DNA of 64,000 nucleotides from a virus: positions 62,001 through 126,000 of IMG/VR virus record IMGVR_UViG_3300037516_001233; one strand, written 5' to 3'. Below, in pieces: positions 13,001 to 21,543 of the stretch. Both the position numbers and the translations under genes were made by a program. The notes below the pieces were generated by a model. The model searched no databases. It was not told the origin of the DNA and worked only from the letters and a program-made list of their open reading frames with translations. The number at the start of each line of letters is the position of its first letter. Positions within the stretch are counted from its first letter, which is position 1.

Positions 13001-16000
13001 GGTCAAGGTCAACCTTAATCATTGGGACTTCCCACTCATTAAAGGTTGCTACACCATTGCCAAAAATTCCTCCATCGCCAGATCGACTCCTGCTTAATCT
13101 ATATTTTTCTAGAGTATCTTGCATTGGTCCACTCTTGAAAAATCTATTATAAAATAAAACAGTAAATGCTCTACCTATATCTTTTTCAGAATCCTCTAAA
13201 AATTTACTTATTGGTAAACCAGTTCTTAAAGATTTTTCTGTAGCGTCTTGTAGCGCCAAGCTATCCAAATAGGATTCAGTTCCCTTGGAACTTTTTTCAA
13301 ACAATATTCTAACTTCTTGCAAGTTATAGCTTTGATTAGGTTGGCCTTGTCTTTCCAGAATGAGGTTTTTATTTTTGAACTTATATACCTGAGCCCTAGT
13401 AGTAAAGTGTTGTGGTATTTTATTTTTTTCTGCTGGAACAACTCTTAAATAATTGATTTCATTTTGGTTTAATTTATTTTTATTTTCTAGAACAAATGAA
13501 GTAACAAGATACTCATATATCCTTTCATTATATTCACTTTCTTTTATTGATACTTTTAGAGAATTAGCTGATGGCGCGGAATCAAATGTAACCGTAATCG
13601 ATCTATTAGAAGTTGCTTCCCAAGCGGTTGGAATTAAACCATTTGGAGAAGCTGCTTCTATAACGGTCACGCTTACATTTTTGGTATTAAAATTATGCGG
13701 AATAACAAATGAAGTCTTTGTTCCATCCCCTATTGTTACGATTTTAGCTGGCCCAGATAAAAGAGGAGAGGTTGCCCCTGCTACTATTAATTCTATTGCA
13801 TTTAGAACTAACTTTCTAGCGCTAGGTGCTACTGATCCTTCTATTGAAGTTTCAACTACAGAATCTAAATCTCTATGATACTTAGATGACTGGTTAATAT
13901 CAATTCCCAAAGATTTTAATCTAGCATCCCAGAAAGATCCTCCTAAATCTTCCATTTCTCTTTCTTGAATCGATCTAAAAGAAGATGTATCAGGAGTGAA
14001 TAATTTACTTTGAGTTTGAGCTGGAATAAATAAACTTATATTGTTTCCATTTTTCCACTCTTTAATAACGTTTGTATTAAAGACGTCGTTGGTAAAAGGA
14101 TTTGTTAAAAGATCTGGTTCATATATATTCTCTATATTAGAATCAGATGGTGGCACAGGGGTAAGTGAGTTTGATATCGTAAGACCATCTTGAGTTAACC
14201 CTGGTGAGTAGTTTGCCGAACCAGGAGAAAGTGAAGCAGGAGTTACGGTTGTCGCATCAGGGACTGCTTTTTCCATAAAGAACGAGGCATTAACATATGA
14301 GTGGAGTGATCCTGCGGCTTTGCCCATATAATGTCTATACTTGCCCCAATGTACTGCTTGATTAAAATCCTTAATCATTGGAAGGAAAGGCTTATGGTTA
14401 AAATTCAATAGCTCAAGATCTACTACAACAGCAAACGGATAGTTTGGTATTGTAGAAATACTCATTGAAGAAAGAGCAACTCCGGTAATGCCATGTACGG
14501 TATTGAGATAATGATTCTTAACTGGAAGTATTGGAGCATACTTAAACGCTGCAATTAAACCCCTTAAGGAGGATAAGAACTTATCTATCTTCTCTTCTGA
14601 TTCTCCTCCAACTTTAAAGTCAATCTTAAAGTCATTAGTAAGCTTAACTTCCTTAATGCCATCAATTGTTATTCCCCAAATTTCTTCATAGTTAGGGAAA
14701 AATAACTTTAGATTAATCGAAGTCTGTTTGTATCCAGCGTTAAACTTGGGAGAACTTTTTTGTCTAATTGCACCACCTGTAAGACTACCTGTTTTGAATT
14801 GAGAATTTACTTCTATTGAAATTGGTGGAACATAAAAGTTTGCAGCACCTAATCTAAAATGAAAAATATCTGGAGTTTTTGGTGGTATATTTTCCCTAAA
14901 AGGAAATTGCTCTAAAGCTTTTCTTATCTTTTGTCCGGTATTTTCTATTGCCCAAGCAGCTTGGAAAATAGGCTTTCCATCTTTATCAGTGCCAAATGCT
15001 CTTAATAAACTTCTTGCTAATTCGTCCGGATTATTTATAGGATCGTCTTGACTACCTGCGCTAGGATTGTAATCTGCCGCAGCTGCTATTGCATTAAAAA
15101 ATAATGTAATTAGGTTAGGAAAGTATTTTTGTATTACAGCTAGTGTTATTGGATCTCTAGTTAGATTAGTAATGGCATTGGTAAGATCGTTCAACCACAT
15201 AGTGTCTCTTACCGGGTCTATTGCATTTGCTATAGTACCTTTAGCTCCAACCGTAAGATTTGTTCCTACGCTAAACCTTTTCCTGGCAAAATCTGAAATC
15301 GAATTTACCTGCAAAGCTAACTCTAGCAAACCGCTCAATTTAATTCTATTCCAAATATTTTTTACATATTTATTATTATCATCAATATTATTTAAATCTT
15401 CGGCAAATATTCTATAAAAACTTTTTTTAGTTTTATCTAGCTTAGGATCATCCCTAAGAACCCCTGGATACCTTGTTGCAACTTCTGACCTTAAATCAAA
15501 ACCAATTCCCGCTTCAGCCATAAAGTTTTTGAATTGAGACTCAGCAACCACTGAGTTAGCATCTTCTACGGCATCAGCTTCTGGGGTAGCTACAAATTCC
15601 GCAGCACCTGGTTCGTAATTTTGTAACTTATCTTTAATAGCTCTTAATGCAGCGAGCGATCCAGCAAAACTATCTCGATAAGCAACTTTTACAAAATTAT
15701 TAACACCAGTTACCCTGACAGCATTTTCCACATAAATATTAGCATCAGAAGCGTCAAATGCTTCTTTTTTAAGAAAAACCCTAAACATGTAATCTGTTAT
15801 AGCTTTGTTGCCATAAACGTCGTTTAATTTTGTAGTTGCAAAGACATTATCAAAAATAAAAATATTAACAAATACCTCCGATGGAACCTGTACAATAATG
15901 CCACCATCTCGAGGCTCAGTAACTGGATACCTTGGAGTACCCTTTCCTGCATCTTCTATTGCTTTAATTTTTGCATAAACTGCTTTTATTTTAGTTATAG

Positions 16001-16280
16001 TTGCTGGACTTCCTGGCTTTAGATTTGTCCCATCATTAAAGCCTTCATAGCCATTTTTTAAAGACTTCCAGGTATAGAAAAATAAATTATTTTCATCATT
16101 TATATTATTATATTTATTTTTAAATGCTGTACTTGAATCTGATTGTATAATTGATTTTATTTCATTCAAAGCCCTTTGGCCTATGTTTATTAGATTAGTT
16201 ACATCAGCTAAAATTGCATCATATTTAGCTTTGTCCAAAGCCTTCATGAACGCAGTTACTTGAGTATTTAAACTAGTCAT
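4065..16280 (-). CDS. Giant baseplate hub / tail tip protein, 4,071 aa, with a split thermonuclease-like domain
   Basis: One uninterrupted frame of 4,071 codons without a single CGG. Visible regions in order: two related beta-rich modules (about residues 470-660 and 1090-1240) that both contain a 'YxxxxIPNFPxVxxVxxxFxxF'-like pattern; between them (about 843-910) a small beta domain with GDGTKTSFVIPHNF; a hub-like segment (about 1640-1755) with VDINNIRLKPGVRVHLRAGY and VFNGVITQVENGEIVTITA, as in gp44/late-control-D-type hub proteins; Gly/Ala-rich hydrophobic stretches at about 1990-2035 and 3430-3477; and near 3587-3637 a thermonuclease signature (KVIDGDTIDVI, VRFDGIDTPE). It overlaps the start of nothing downstream but is only 3 nt from the tail hydrolase. 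It probably forms the central tail tip or hub; the size is exceptional. The hub role is inferred from position and the central motif. Confidence 0.7.
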   Translation of the reverse strand: MTSLNTQVTAFMKALDKAKYDAILADVTNLINIGQRALNEIKSIIQSDSSTAFKNKYNNINDENNLFFYTWKSLKNGYEGFNDGTNLKPGSPATITKIKAVYAKIKAIEDAGKGTPRYPVTEPRDGGIIVQVPSEVFVNIFIFDNVFATTKLNDVYGNKAITDYMFRVFLKKEAFDASDANIYVENAVRVTGVNNFVKVAYRDSFAGSLAALRAIKDKLQNYEPGAAEFVATPEADAVEDANSVVAESQFKNFMAEAGIGFDLRSEVATRYPGVLRDDPKLDKTKKSFYRIFAEDLNNIDDNNKYVKNIWNRIKLSGLLELALQVNSISDFARKRFSVGTNLTVGAKGTIANAIDPVRDTMWLNDLTNAITNLTRDPITLAVIQKYFPNLITLFFNAIAAAADYNPSAGSQDDPINNPDELARSLLRAFGTDKDGKPIFQAAWAIENTGQKIRKALEQFPFRENIPPKTPDIFHFRLGAANFYVPPISIEVNSQFKTGSLTGGAIRQKSSPKFNAGYKQTSINLKLFFPNYEEIWGITIDGIKEVKLTNDFKIDFKVGGESEEKIDKFLSSLRGLIAAFKYAPILPVKNHYLNTVHGITGVALSSMSISTIPNYPFAVVVDLELLNFNHKPFLPMIKDFNQAVHWGKYRHYMGKAAGSLHSYVNASFFMEKAVPDATTVTPASLSPGSANYSPGLTQDGLTISNSLTPVPPSDSNIENIYEPDLLTNPFTNDVFNTNVIKEWKNGNNISLFIPAQTQSKLFTPDTSSFRSIQEREMEDLGGSFWDARLKSLGIDINQSSKYHRDLDSVVETSIEGSVAPSARKLVLNAIELIVAGATSPLLSGPAKIVTIGDGTKTSFVIPHNFNTKNVSVTVIEAASPNGLIPTAWEATSNRSITVTFDSAPSANSLKVSIKESEYNERIYEYLVTSFVLENKNKLNQNEINYLRVVPAEKNKIPQHFTTRAQVYKFKNKNLILERQGQPNQSYNLQEVRILFEKSSKGTESYLDSLALQDATEKSLRTGLPISKFLEDSEKDIGRAFTVLFYNRFFKSGPMQDTLEKYRLSRSRSGDGGIFGNGVATFNEWEVPMIKVDLDPKSVIVNGVSVTLGNNLAKMQLQMQEEPTYQHIGGKDTYLNISMTIFGEKELIKIRNVFEHINGLARLEHAAGVIGFMGIKNIIAGLAGMKYVMPLSYEVNTIPNFPHVYDVKMSFVDFDIFQQQREQLSSKQQQEMVDTFKTKKNPFLRIKQLWGAFNAYPDFPLTIKDDQGEVVGCLDPDYYFRSFEMFDRDIINNITVQTEKNKDFIITPKQYNTASSSEQAKADVAIMNAIKDFVKNDKISELKKYFEEQGIGARESVSYVEGAIKQFFNNQKKQLIIDYIKEFPEIDGTVAIFGSEYEIGSNATGIELKAGDIVSSDQSKINELNSYLSGAKGTGDEDGYISFNPDNLGIHHVITLLPAQENTSEDKVPAIFTTAMGYHLGYMSKLNNKFYLTIDGVEVTKSESTGQIGYRPIPISHQDVDSPSKSYSPGQKTHTGVAGSTPADYADPYSNGSADKPEVMATKSKVPSTTKHWEKMLIDTQYRDISGRMLRAFPTYMLWLIDEGGYFAGVKLFDNFYGLQSIIDFSIVQSEDILGDTLMLRVSNLYSKLTTPASNSLFDKTDESYNDQVSTQDAMDSVIANVLNRSMNLQNHMDSTFVVDINNIRLKPGVRVHLRAGYGSNPNSLQTVFNGVITQVENGEIVTITAQSDAIELSPIVNSTNKKGDSGKIDGGINTGFWLSEPRDLMVRLLSMGSSRSREALAHATRGTIFSENKFGIRHFGSILYQPLNDLEQAKNDAVTASVKDAFESLGTGSGNLFGAGSVIGVLSSGTNDGEGSLNGIGPEIRVPGVSLMKTLWANFSTQRDFEIFKRNIYPGNGTGIAQFLGGDLGDGWSTIASLTPEDKPNERINYIGRATDVAWNNLTTAYGQGNQTATSVMDAYNVGNELRNSNGSASLTSGIISGGIVLAGVGVAALGAPVFGAAIGLTGVLSGRGGANIFNAMGITSGMDDDLPGLDEVSFRAQTYMRSVWDLFQTCARLLPNYIVAIRPFEDRSTVFYGKPHWLYTSGVVPLTAGFDTDQRAQNAGVNYPRMVDIDQNTQEIINSLNKESNPFADAEAFRNANQTLVPIDTILGAQGGTSGNIELYAPGKKLAGRLVAFGVASSIYYKKDGKVVSKLPSDSGYATVGYHLPITGNGTDIVVDLSKEQLAQHKQIDQLPYRYRFPFFTDREDGIVLEDYAYYALSNQLGKWNNHRADYMTLAVDDWAYGTVGAKKEETEWIKLLKLEASIFTGINTVDTTNTRNSNEVGIGLKFKLSATLSFNNELEDASAYIYSEKNKTTMGSENVIRMPYPDLRKNNAPVIDGADREYAIIGKTINRANNAASIMEWGSPMTALEEQFYIAMRWPYNPGEGLNDWSVENFKLIHNITDTYGSVQDYKSRKVLVYSPTTGIAVVCKPAYFLWGDKKVSILAPTVDSDAEDAGLRDGIDEFGNTVEPKTESGGSGGNALGLGLDVELDAIVSPDAAYFLGMLNLTANETTFWQDGDSSKSEDSWHGAETAIINAAKANIAPFPVPRKCLYAFVPDDTPLGVVPDVFLPSKEFERPTDLSELVKPKKIIGFGSFKGNKSIINPNFINGKESYQFTFDKTTSDYTTAIEVMGSAKLAGNIMGKEGLSTGGYFDLVKKNKYTELSRDSLKAILDKETADSGEGKEAIGRKRFVGVYTETDMVSIDARKLYDEDFDQSVSVLAGDGRTLQQAADIWDQFRLGYHTYTNVKEAFQNAYGLDPDSEEKLIDLGSLGAAIGTDTPPPDSGANTTSASSIFKKYGDTGDSADDEFTAVFGEDFFATTTVSSVERSRGLTGINGDKIKQALDLSRQKFIDGSIENDGLIEYFNDLVTSKVEGIKSIISDGIKLAGVDPEDYLGTVETPKQLFLYLVGAFRNTMWSDPYARAWLVLKPNRKMRGHDQWDFNPVLKIFQAYIDPNSTYGKDAQKFRKLLAENRGEGSSATNIVGKAGEEIDGFWDANIGPLFTALGDSLSGLINLFRMSMMQLGYGLGQVGQMSKQANILNKALNDSIYYSLGRPGSLLRAVDNPFTREYGEPVVEIREPFQRMHYISSFSHIISNGIQENISGVATSITAVSDGKYPVTVAMDKSTPSERQVEKTVETGLYYDNVSGSGLFGALQPILHPFEFARGISKFAQGTPDELSARRVALAHLKESLKDIYGGEIVVVGNADIRPHDLVYLADVYERMYGMFEVEQVVHHFTSELGFITSITPNALVTVNDPSRWFMSSWVGTWFHMQALRNDTRLYMNSLGSGVTASAQVSVDGLASSLQTQMVGGIQYTHGASSIAKDAMASFTAEGFQDINDNVRTMVANKTNNPSAKGGVGSMFAAMTGLGAAATAIATLAVPGSGALLAGGAALIGGSAGGGLAWKGWSWIRDNVLDQHGCYIQYLNKNGQAMDAGLNQSGQGMVVGRYATKKLLPGILGASTKVRTVEGYEYIRTDDLLKNLGWREKEINDLTRYISLENALVNAQVLKYSGIGPEKTGLNRFFKVICKVSKVIDGDTIDVIDIFDKAEVPFRVRFDGIDTPELAIVKSNTDTLPPKTVNVKSIKIKNNIMFIKFDLTLKEFSDLVDSPSNYFQGSDENDGKTGDKVRISIPNFNGSPLILDGTIAINGKQYETIKDTTTITPSFTNGVQRFKLSSSAVNSDFYVGSRVKIYNKNSPEVNWMEGVVTQVDSNPAANDYGISVNVDNKSGTTASAVYAVSNRLFLNGYITIPYRHADVQEKNYTGNVTVYSYKSTEFKLNTSPGGASTLFTLNAIKDKVIVLRVNPDTKKITAIVGEDDFEAGAQKNTYVSYGKDIYGSRVLGTIFYKTTQKIIDSLSLEINNLFVKNKTLSDTDIKIQLKNSFYDGVFHDRFTEIYDATSTTSLVDYYKLYAASKTNFISTTNARIKIYNTYFAMRVIRDIYQKVSDWPNIAWDEYYDDGTPASLNWELVVNNLAKVYTSGLLVEQPSINTSSETLAIGKNGA

Positions 16281-16732
16281 TAAAACATACCATTCAATCT
16301 TGTTCTGTCGTTGAGCCTGCTACTGGATGTTCCAGCTGCAGTGACTCCACTGTAGTTCTCTATTATACTCTTAAAACCCATGTTTGTAAAGGAAAGACTA
16401 GACCCACTTGCTGGTTCTATGTTTTTATTCCTATTTCCATATCTAGCTGTTTGCAAAGCTGGATTAGCATACCCTACTCCATTTTGCTGTATGTGTGCTG
16501 ATTTTCCTGTATCCAAACCTTCAAAAGATCCCTTCATTGGATCTGGTTGGCCATCGTTTATCTTTTGTCTAGATTGATGTACCGTATTGGATCCACCAGA
16601 TCCTCCACCTGATTTGCTTGTAGATATAGCAGCAGAGTAGTGATTAGCTGTTTTGGTCTTAGCAGTTGGATTAGATTTAATCTTTGCTGCAGCACGTAAG
16701 TTTTTGTTTTGGTTGTCAGCACCAAGTATCAT
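16280..16732 (-). CDS. Small tail protein of unknown function, 150 aa
   Basis: A 150-residue, Ser/Gly/Asn-rich protein (about residues 25-60 contain STSKSGGGSGGSN) with no domain I recognise. Its last codon overlaps the ATG of the giant hub gene (TAATG arrangement), so the two are probably translated together. It ends with a short, more ordered segment, SLSFTNMGFKSIIENYSG. The lack of hydrophobic core suggests a flexible linker or accessory to the hub or tape-measure proteins. Confidence 0.65.
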   Translation of the reverse strand: MILGADNQNKNLRAAAKIKSNPTAKTKTANHYSAAISTSKSGGGSGGSNTVHQSRQKINDGQPDPMKGSFEGLDTGKSAHIQQNGVGYANPALQTARYGNRNKNIEPASGSSLSFTNMGFKSIIENYSGVTAAGTSSSRLNDRTRLNGMF

Positions 16733-16743
16733 AAGAAATCAAC

Positions 16744-19700
16744 CTAAAAGGAACTCGCTATTTGCGAATAGGGGTCGGAGCCAAGATTGGGCAATCCCTT
16801 ATACATAGTACTGTTCACGGAGCCTGGTGCAACAGATCCAGCTGCAGATCTAAAACTATTTATTTGGTCCGAACTTCCCTCTAGGTTTACTGAATAAGAA
16901 GTACCTTGATTATAGCCTGAGAACATAGAAGTCTGAGGCATTTGAGGAGATCTTTGAGGCATTTGTTCATAGGCTGATCCACCAGGAAGAAGAGGTGGCC
17001 CTCCTACGTCTTCAGGAGTTCTCCCCTTTGAATGTTGATAGGCGAAGCTGGCAGCAATTATGGCCAAACCAGCGTAACCAGCTTTTCTAATTGTGGGATT
17101 TTCAAAAGCTTTTTTCATCGCTCCATCTCTAAAAGAATCACCTATTCTTTTATAATTATTACCAATACCGCCACCACCGCCAACACCATCCATAGCTTCG
17201 TCACCAACCATGGCAGCCCTGTCCAAATCATCTAAGACGCTAGGGGCGAGGTTTATCGCACTTCCTCTTTGAGATAATAGGTCTTGAAGTTCTGGGGTCA
17301 AACTTTCCCTAATTCTACTAGCACTCCTTATATCCCTAACTTGATTAGCAAAATTGTCAGATAGACCTAAATCCTTGATATCTTTATCGTCTCCAACTTT
17401 TAAAGCTTCCATAGCTAAATTTATTTCTGGTTCAAATCCATATGCTTTTCTATATGTATTAAGGGTATCATAAGCGATTAATTGCTTTTTTGGTACACCA
17501 GAACTTTTAAGAGCATCGTATTGATCGACCAAATCCATCAAACCATTTTTCCTCTTATAGTGAGACATCGCTCTAGAATCCCTAGCACCCTGTACTAACT
17601 TTGCTAATTCATCTGGGTCATCTCCGCCAGATCTATAGCTAGTTAGATCCATACCTCTTCGCATTGAACTCATTGTATCTATACTGTCTATAACTTCTTG
17701 AATGCTACTGTTTGTGTTTTTTGCGGAATCCAATATAGATGCATGAAGTTTTTGTCCCATCATTTCGCTTTCAATAGAATTTCGAAAAGCGGCTTGTTCA
17801 GACATATCTGCTGCTCCATTAACTGCTCCGCTAAACATTTCATCTAACTCTTGAGACATTTTATCTTGCAAATTTAGGACTTGAGATGCAGCTTTTCTAC
17901 CTTCAGCAGTTAAAACAGCTTCCCCCATAAAAGGTTTTCCTCTATCCATCCCAAAAGTTTGACCAGCTGCTCTTATCCCAGCTGTAACTCTGGCTGCATT
18001 TTCTGACATTTGAGAAAGAGCAGCATACTTTCCTGATCTAATACCTATTGTGTTAACTAAAGTATTATTAATTTCTGTGTCGCTGTCCCCAGCATTTCTT
18101 AAAGTGTTTATAAATTTATTAGCTAATTCATTTGCTGGATCTATTTCGCTACTATTTGCTTCGAATCCTTCAATTATACCCCTTAAATAAGCAGCATTGT
18201 CGCCGGCTTTAAGTCTTTGTTTTAACATCAGTTGATCAACTCCGGCCAAAAGATCAGGATCCTCTATTCCCTTTTTATAAGCTAAAGCTCTTAACGCTCC
18301 AATATATCTACCTTGTTCTTCTATTGCTTGAGTGCCTACTTGATTTAAAACTCCTGTAGCGTCGCTACCTGCTTTGCCTGTTAACTTAGCTAAGGCAAGT
18401 TGAATGCCTCTTAAGTCAGCTCCCTTTTCGGTACTGTTGCGTATTGAAGAAGTGAGTGCATTATAAACTTCTTCGGTATAATGTTGTCTACTTATATTTG
18501 CATCTACACTTGCTCTGCTATTCATGGTAATAGCATAGTCAATTGCTTGACCAGGATCTATTAATCCAACTTTATAATTTTGTTTTAATTTTAGAACATC
18601 AGCGGCATCTAAGTGCTTTAGTATTTCGTCACCTTGTCTAGTTGAAGCTGTTACCATGGTTAATCTATTTATATAAAGTCCAAGAGAATCTGCTGTTTCT
18701 GCCGCTCTTAATTGTTTTATCCCAAATTCCCTAGCTGTTAAATTAGAAATAAAAAGTTCCTTTTTAGCAACTTGTTCCGGTGTTCCAGTTTGCATCATCT
18801 TGGCTAAAGCACTTTGTATTTTTACACCCTCGCCGTCAATTGCCGATAGTCTTCCTATCTCAGCTCTTTCGGAAGAAGAAAATAAACTAGTTTCATCAAG
18901 TATTTGTTGAATGGAATCTTTTTCAAAATCATAAGCTCCCGACTCCGCAAACAATTTAAAAATATTACCTTGTCTGTAATTCGCCATTAATTGTTTTTCA
19001 TCAAATCCAGCTCCTAGCAAACGATCATATTTATCTTTACTCATAGCTAACGTAGAACCATATTTTTCGCCAATTAAATCATTAACAATATCTTGGCTAA
19101 TTCTTGCTATTGGAGTTTCAGATTGCTCCATAGTTTTAATCATTGTCTCGTGAATTGATGCTTGATTTCTAAACATTTGCGCATGACGCGTATCAAATGC
19201 CATCATTTCTTTTGCTGTCATATCTTCTGGAGAAACAATTCTATGAAGCAGTTGTTGATCTAGGGTAGCGGTTCCATCAGCTACAACTCTATTTAAGGTA
19301 GCAACGTAACTTTGATTTTTTCCAAATGTAGCTCTAATTGTTTCTGTGTCAAATTGAGCCATAGACAATACATATTCTGCAGGTCCAGTTGGTTGACGAA
19401 TTGTAAAGAATCCAATTCTTTCGCCAATTTTTTCTCCACGTTCACCAAAAATATCCATGACTCTCATCATTGGAATACCTTTGTCGTCTAAGTCAAATGT
19501 TCCCAAAGAATGGTGAAATATATTAGCAGCGTTTCCGGAGGTTAACATTTTATGCCCTCTAATTTTAAAATTCATTAAACCAATTTCTTGTGCTCCAGAT
19601 TTAGATGATAGTCGAAAATTACTAACATCTTCTAAAGTAGCTTTTTCTATGCCAGTAGTTTTTCTACCTGAGTAATAAGCTAGTTCCGAGTCAATTGAAA

Positions 19701-21543
19701 ATCTAAAAACATTTTCCATGACTGGCTCCATTATTCCTTTTCTATCTCTAGCTACTTCAGATTGAACAAAGCTCATTAAGTAGTTCGACAATTGCGGCAT
19801 TTGTCTTATGTCTCTACCGCTTTCTAAGGCTTCAATTAGAAGATTAGCATAGCGTTTAGATCTTTCTGCACTTGTTCTAAACTCGGAAGGGAGTGCATCA
19901 ACCGCCATATCTGATGCTGCATAAATTTGTTTTCTTAATCTTTTATCTATATTACCTGTCTTTAAAGCCTCTTGATAAGAAGCTAGAATTCTATTGCCTC
20001 TTTCCATGGTAGAATCTATTGCTTCTTGTGAAGAAAAAATTTCACCATGGAAAGCAGGTGCAAGTGGATCTTGAAAAACTAAATCTTTTGCCTTGCCCTG
20101 TAGGATTATATTAGCCATATCAGTTTTACCCATAATAGCTAATTCTTTTTTTATATTAGCCTTAGAGGTAACTGTAGTATATCGACTTAATCTAGAATCT
20201 AGTTCAGCTGTTGTTCCAACTCCTTTAATGTTAAATGTTCTACCATTTCTCATGAAATTAAATCGAATAGTTTCTGAGTCCATTCCTGATGCAGAATTGG
20301 CTATATCACTTCTTAGAAATTTCATTTTTTCATATTCTTCTGGACTTAGATTGGCAGTTCCCTTCTTCTCTAGCACTTTCAGTTCTGCTTGCATGTTTTT
20401 TCGTATGCCGTCTAAAAATTTTTTGTTTATAAGAGTAGAACCATCATATGGCCTTTGGAATTGCTCCATTAAGTTTTCATACCTTTTTAATGCTTCTCCC
20501 TTTAAGTCTTTTGCTTTTGATGGATCTTTTAATGCTTCTATTATTTCCGGGTAATCATTTGTTAATCTTGCTATGCCTCCATCTTTAGTTGATACAATAC
20601 CAAGGCTTTCCATAGAATTTAATGCAGATTGAACAGCATTGGAATTTCCATAATAAGCAGCTGCTTCATTTATTTCTCTAGCGGAAAGTCCAAACATTGC
20701 TTTCTTAACTAAAGCTTCTCCACTAAGAGATGTATCTTCTAAATAAGCTAAAGCTATTTTGGTTAAATCACTTGATGTATCAAATATTTTAATAGAATCA
20801 CCAAAGGTACTATGAGTAGAATCCAAGCCCTTAGCTAAGCTAAGTAAATCGTTTCCAGCTAAAGAAATTCCATCTAAAGAAAAAATACCCTTACCTCTCT
20901 TGGCTGCTTTTTGAAACAGTTCTCCCAACTTCCCCTCTTGCAGAGATTTGAGTATTTGCTCATTTGAGAATAATCCACCGGCACCATCACTAGTTTTATA
21001 TAAAAGTTCGTTGAGTTGAACATCAGTTAGTTCTTCCCCATTAACAAAAGCTCTAACAAAGGTTCCAGAGTCTTTTGTTTGAAACATAAATCCTCTTCCT
21101 TCTGAAACATCTTTCAAAACATTTTTTGCTGTTTCTTTAGCTCCTTCTGGGATTCTAGCTGACCCTATACTGAAGCTTAGTTGATCAGCCGGAGAATTAA
21201 TAAAAGAAAGAGAATCCCTAAGAGTACTATCAGTTCTTAACATTTCCCTCATAGATCTAACTCTTTCGTTAAATCCCCCTAATCCTCTCATCGAACCGGA
21301 CTGTCCAGGGCCGCCTCCTGTCACTCTAGCGAAACCAGTTAAACCAGAAGTATCTGCTGCGTTGAATGCTTCTTCATAGGTATTGAATCTTATCCCAGTA
21401 GCATTCATAACATAAGTTATTTTTCCAGAATCAATTTCTACCTTGATAACATTACCTGAACCGTAGATAGTATTCTTCAAGGCTCTTCTATGCATTTGAA
21501 GATATTCAGGAGCATAATAACTAGGAGGAAAATTCATTGGCAT
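16744..21543 (-). CDS. Large tail/internal virion protein, 1,599 aa, tape-measure-like
   Basis: A 1,599-residue, mostly helical protein rich in Ala, Leu, Glu and Lys, with a C-terminal hydrophobic helix (KAGYAGLAIIAASFAY, about 1475-1490) followed by a Pro/Gly/Ser-rich tail. It starts at the ATG overlapping the stop of the 2,214-residue gene upstream (TAATG). No catalytic motif was found. Its size, helix content and place between the larger tape-measure candidate and the hub suggest a second component of the tape measure or a protein ejected with the DNA. Both this gene and its upstream neighbour end with a hydrophobic segment and a Gly/Pro-rich tail, so they may share a design. The assignment is contextual. 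Confidence 0.55.
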   Translation of the reverse strand: MPMNFPPSYYAPEYLQMHRRALKNTIYGSGNVIKVEIDSGKITYVMNATGIRFNTYEEAFNAADTSGLTGFARVTGGGPGQSGSMRGLGGFNERVRSMREMLRTDSTLRDSLSFINSPADQLSFSIGSARIPEGAKETAKNVLKDVSEGRGFMFQTKDSGTFVRAFVNGEELTDVQLNELLYKTSDGAGGLFSNEQILKSLQEGKLGELFQKAAKRGKGIFSLDGISLAGNDLLSLAKGLDSTHSTFGDSIKIFDTSSDLTKIALAYLEDTSLSGEALVKKAMFGLSAREINEAAAYYGNSNAVQSALNSMESLGIVSTKDGGIARLTNDYPEIIEALKDPSKAKDLKGEALKRYENLMEQFQRPYDGSTLINKKFLDGIRKNMQAELKVLEKKGTANLSPEEYEKMKFLRSDIANSASGMDSETIRFNFMRNGRTFNIKGVGTTAELDSRLSRYTTVTSKANIKKELAIMGKTDMANIILQGKAKDLVFQDPLAPAFHGEIFSSQEAIDSTMERGNRILASYQEALKTGNIDKRLRKQIYAASDMAVDALPSEFRTSAERSKRYANLLIEALESGRDIRQMPQLSNYLMSFVQSEVARDRKGIMEPVMENVFRFSIDSELAYYSGRKTTGIEKATLEDVSNFRLSSKSGAQEIGLMNFKIRGHKMLTSGNAANIFHHSLGTFDLDDKGIPMMRVMDIFGERGEKIGERIGFFTIRQPTGPAEYVLSMAQFDTETIRATFGKNQSYVATLNRVVADGTATLDQQLLHRIVSPEDMTAKEMMAFDTRHAQMFRNQASIHETMIKTMEQSETPIARISQDIVNDLIGEKYGSTLAMSKDKYDRLLGAGFDEKQLMANYRQGNIFKLFAESGAYDFEKDSIQQILDETSLFSSSERAEIGRLSAIDGEGVKIQSALAKMMQTGTPEQVAKKELFISNLTAREFGIKQLRAAETADSLGLYINRLTMVTASTRQGDEILKHLDAADVLKLKQNYKVGLIDPGQAIDYAITMNSRASVDANISRQHYTEEVYNALTSSIRNSTEKGADLRGIQLALAKLTGKAGSDATGVLNQVGTQAIEEQGRYIGALRALAYKKGIEDPDLLAGVDQLMLKQRLKAGDNAAYLRGIIEGFEANSSEIDPANELANKFINTLRNAGDSDTEINNTLVNTIGIRSGKYAALSQMSENAARVTAGIRAAGQTFGMDRGKPFMGEAVLTAEGRKAASQVLNLQDKMSQELDEMFSGAVNGAADMSEQAAFRNSIESEMMGQKLHASILDSAKNTNSSIQEVIDSIDTMSSMRRGMDLTSYRSGGDDPDELAKLVQGARDSRAMSHYKRKNGLMDLVDQYDALKSSGVPKKQLIAYDTLNTYRKAYGFEPEINLAMEALKVGDDKDIKDLGLSDNFANQVRDIRSASRIRESLTPELQDLLSQRGSAINLAPSVLDDLDRAAMVGDEAMDGVGGGGGIGNNYKRIGDSFRDGAMKKAFENPTIRKAGYAGLAIIAASFAYQHSKGRTPEDVGGPPLLPGGSAYEQMPQRSPQMPQTSMFSGYNQGTSYSVNLEGSSDQINSFRSAAGSVAPGSVNSTMYKGLPNLGSDPYSQIASSF

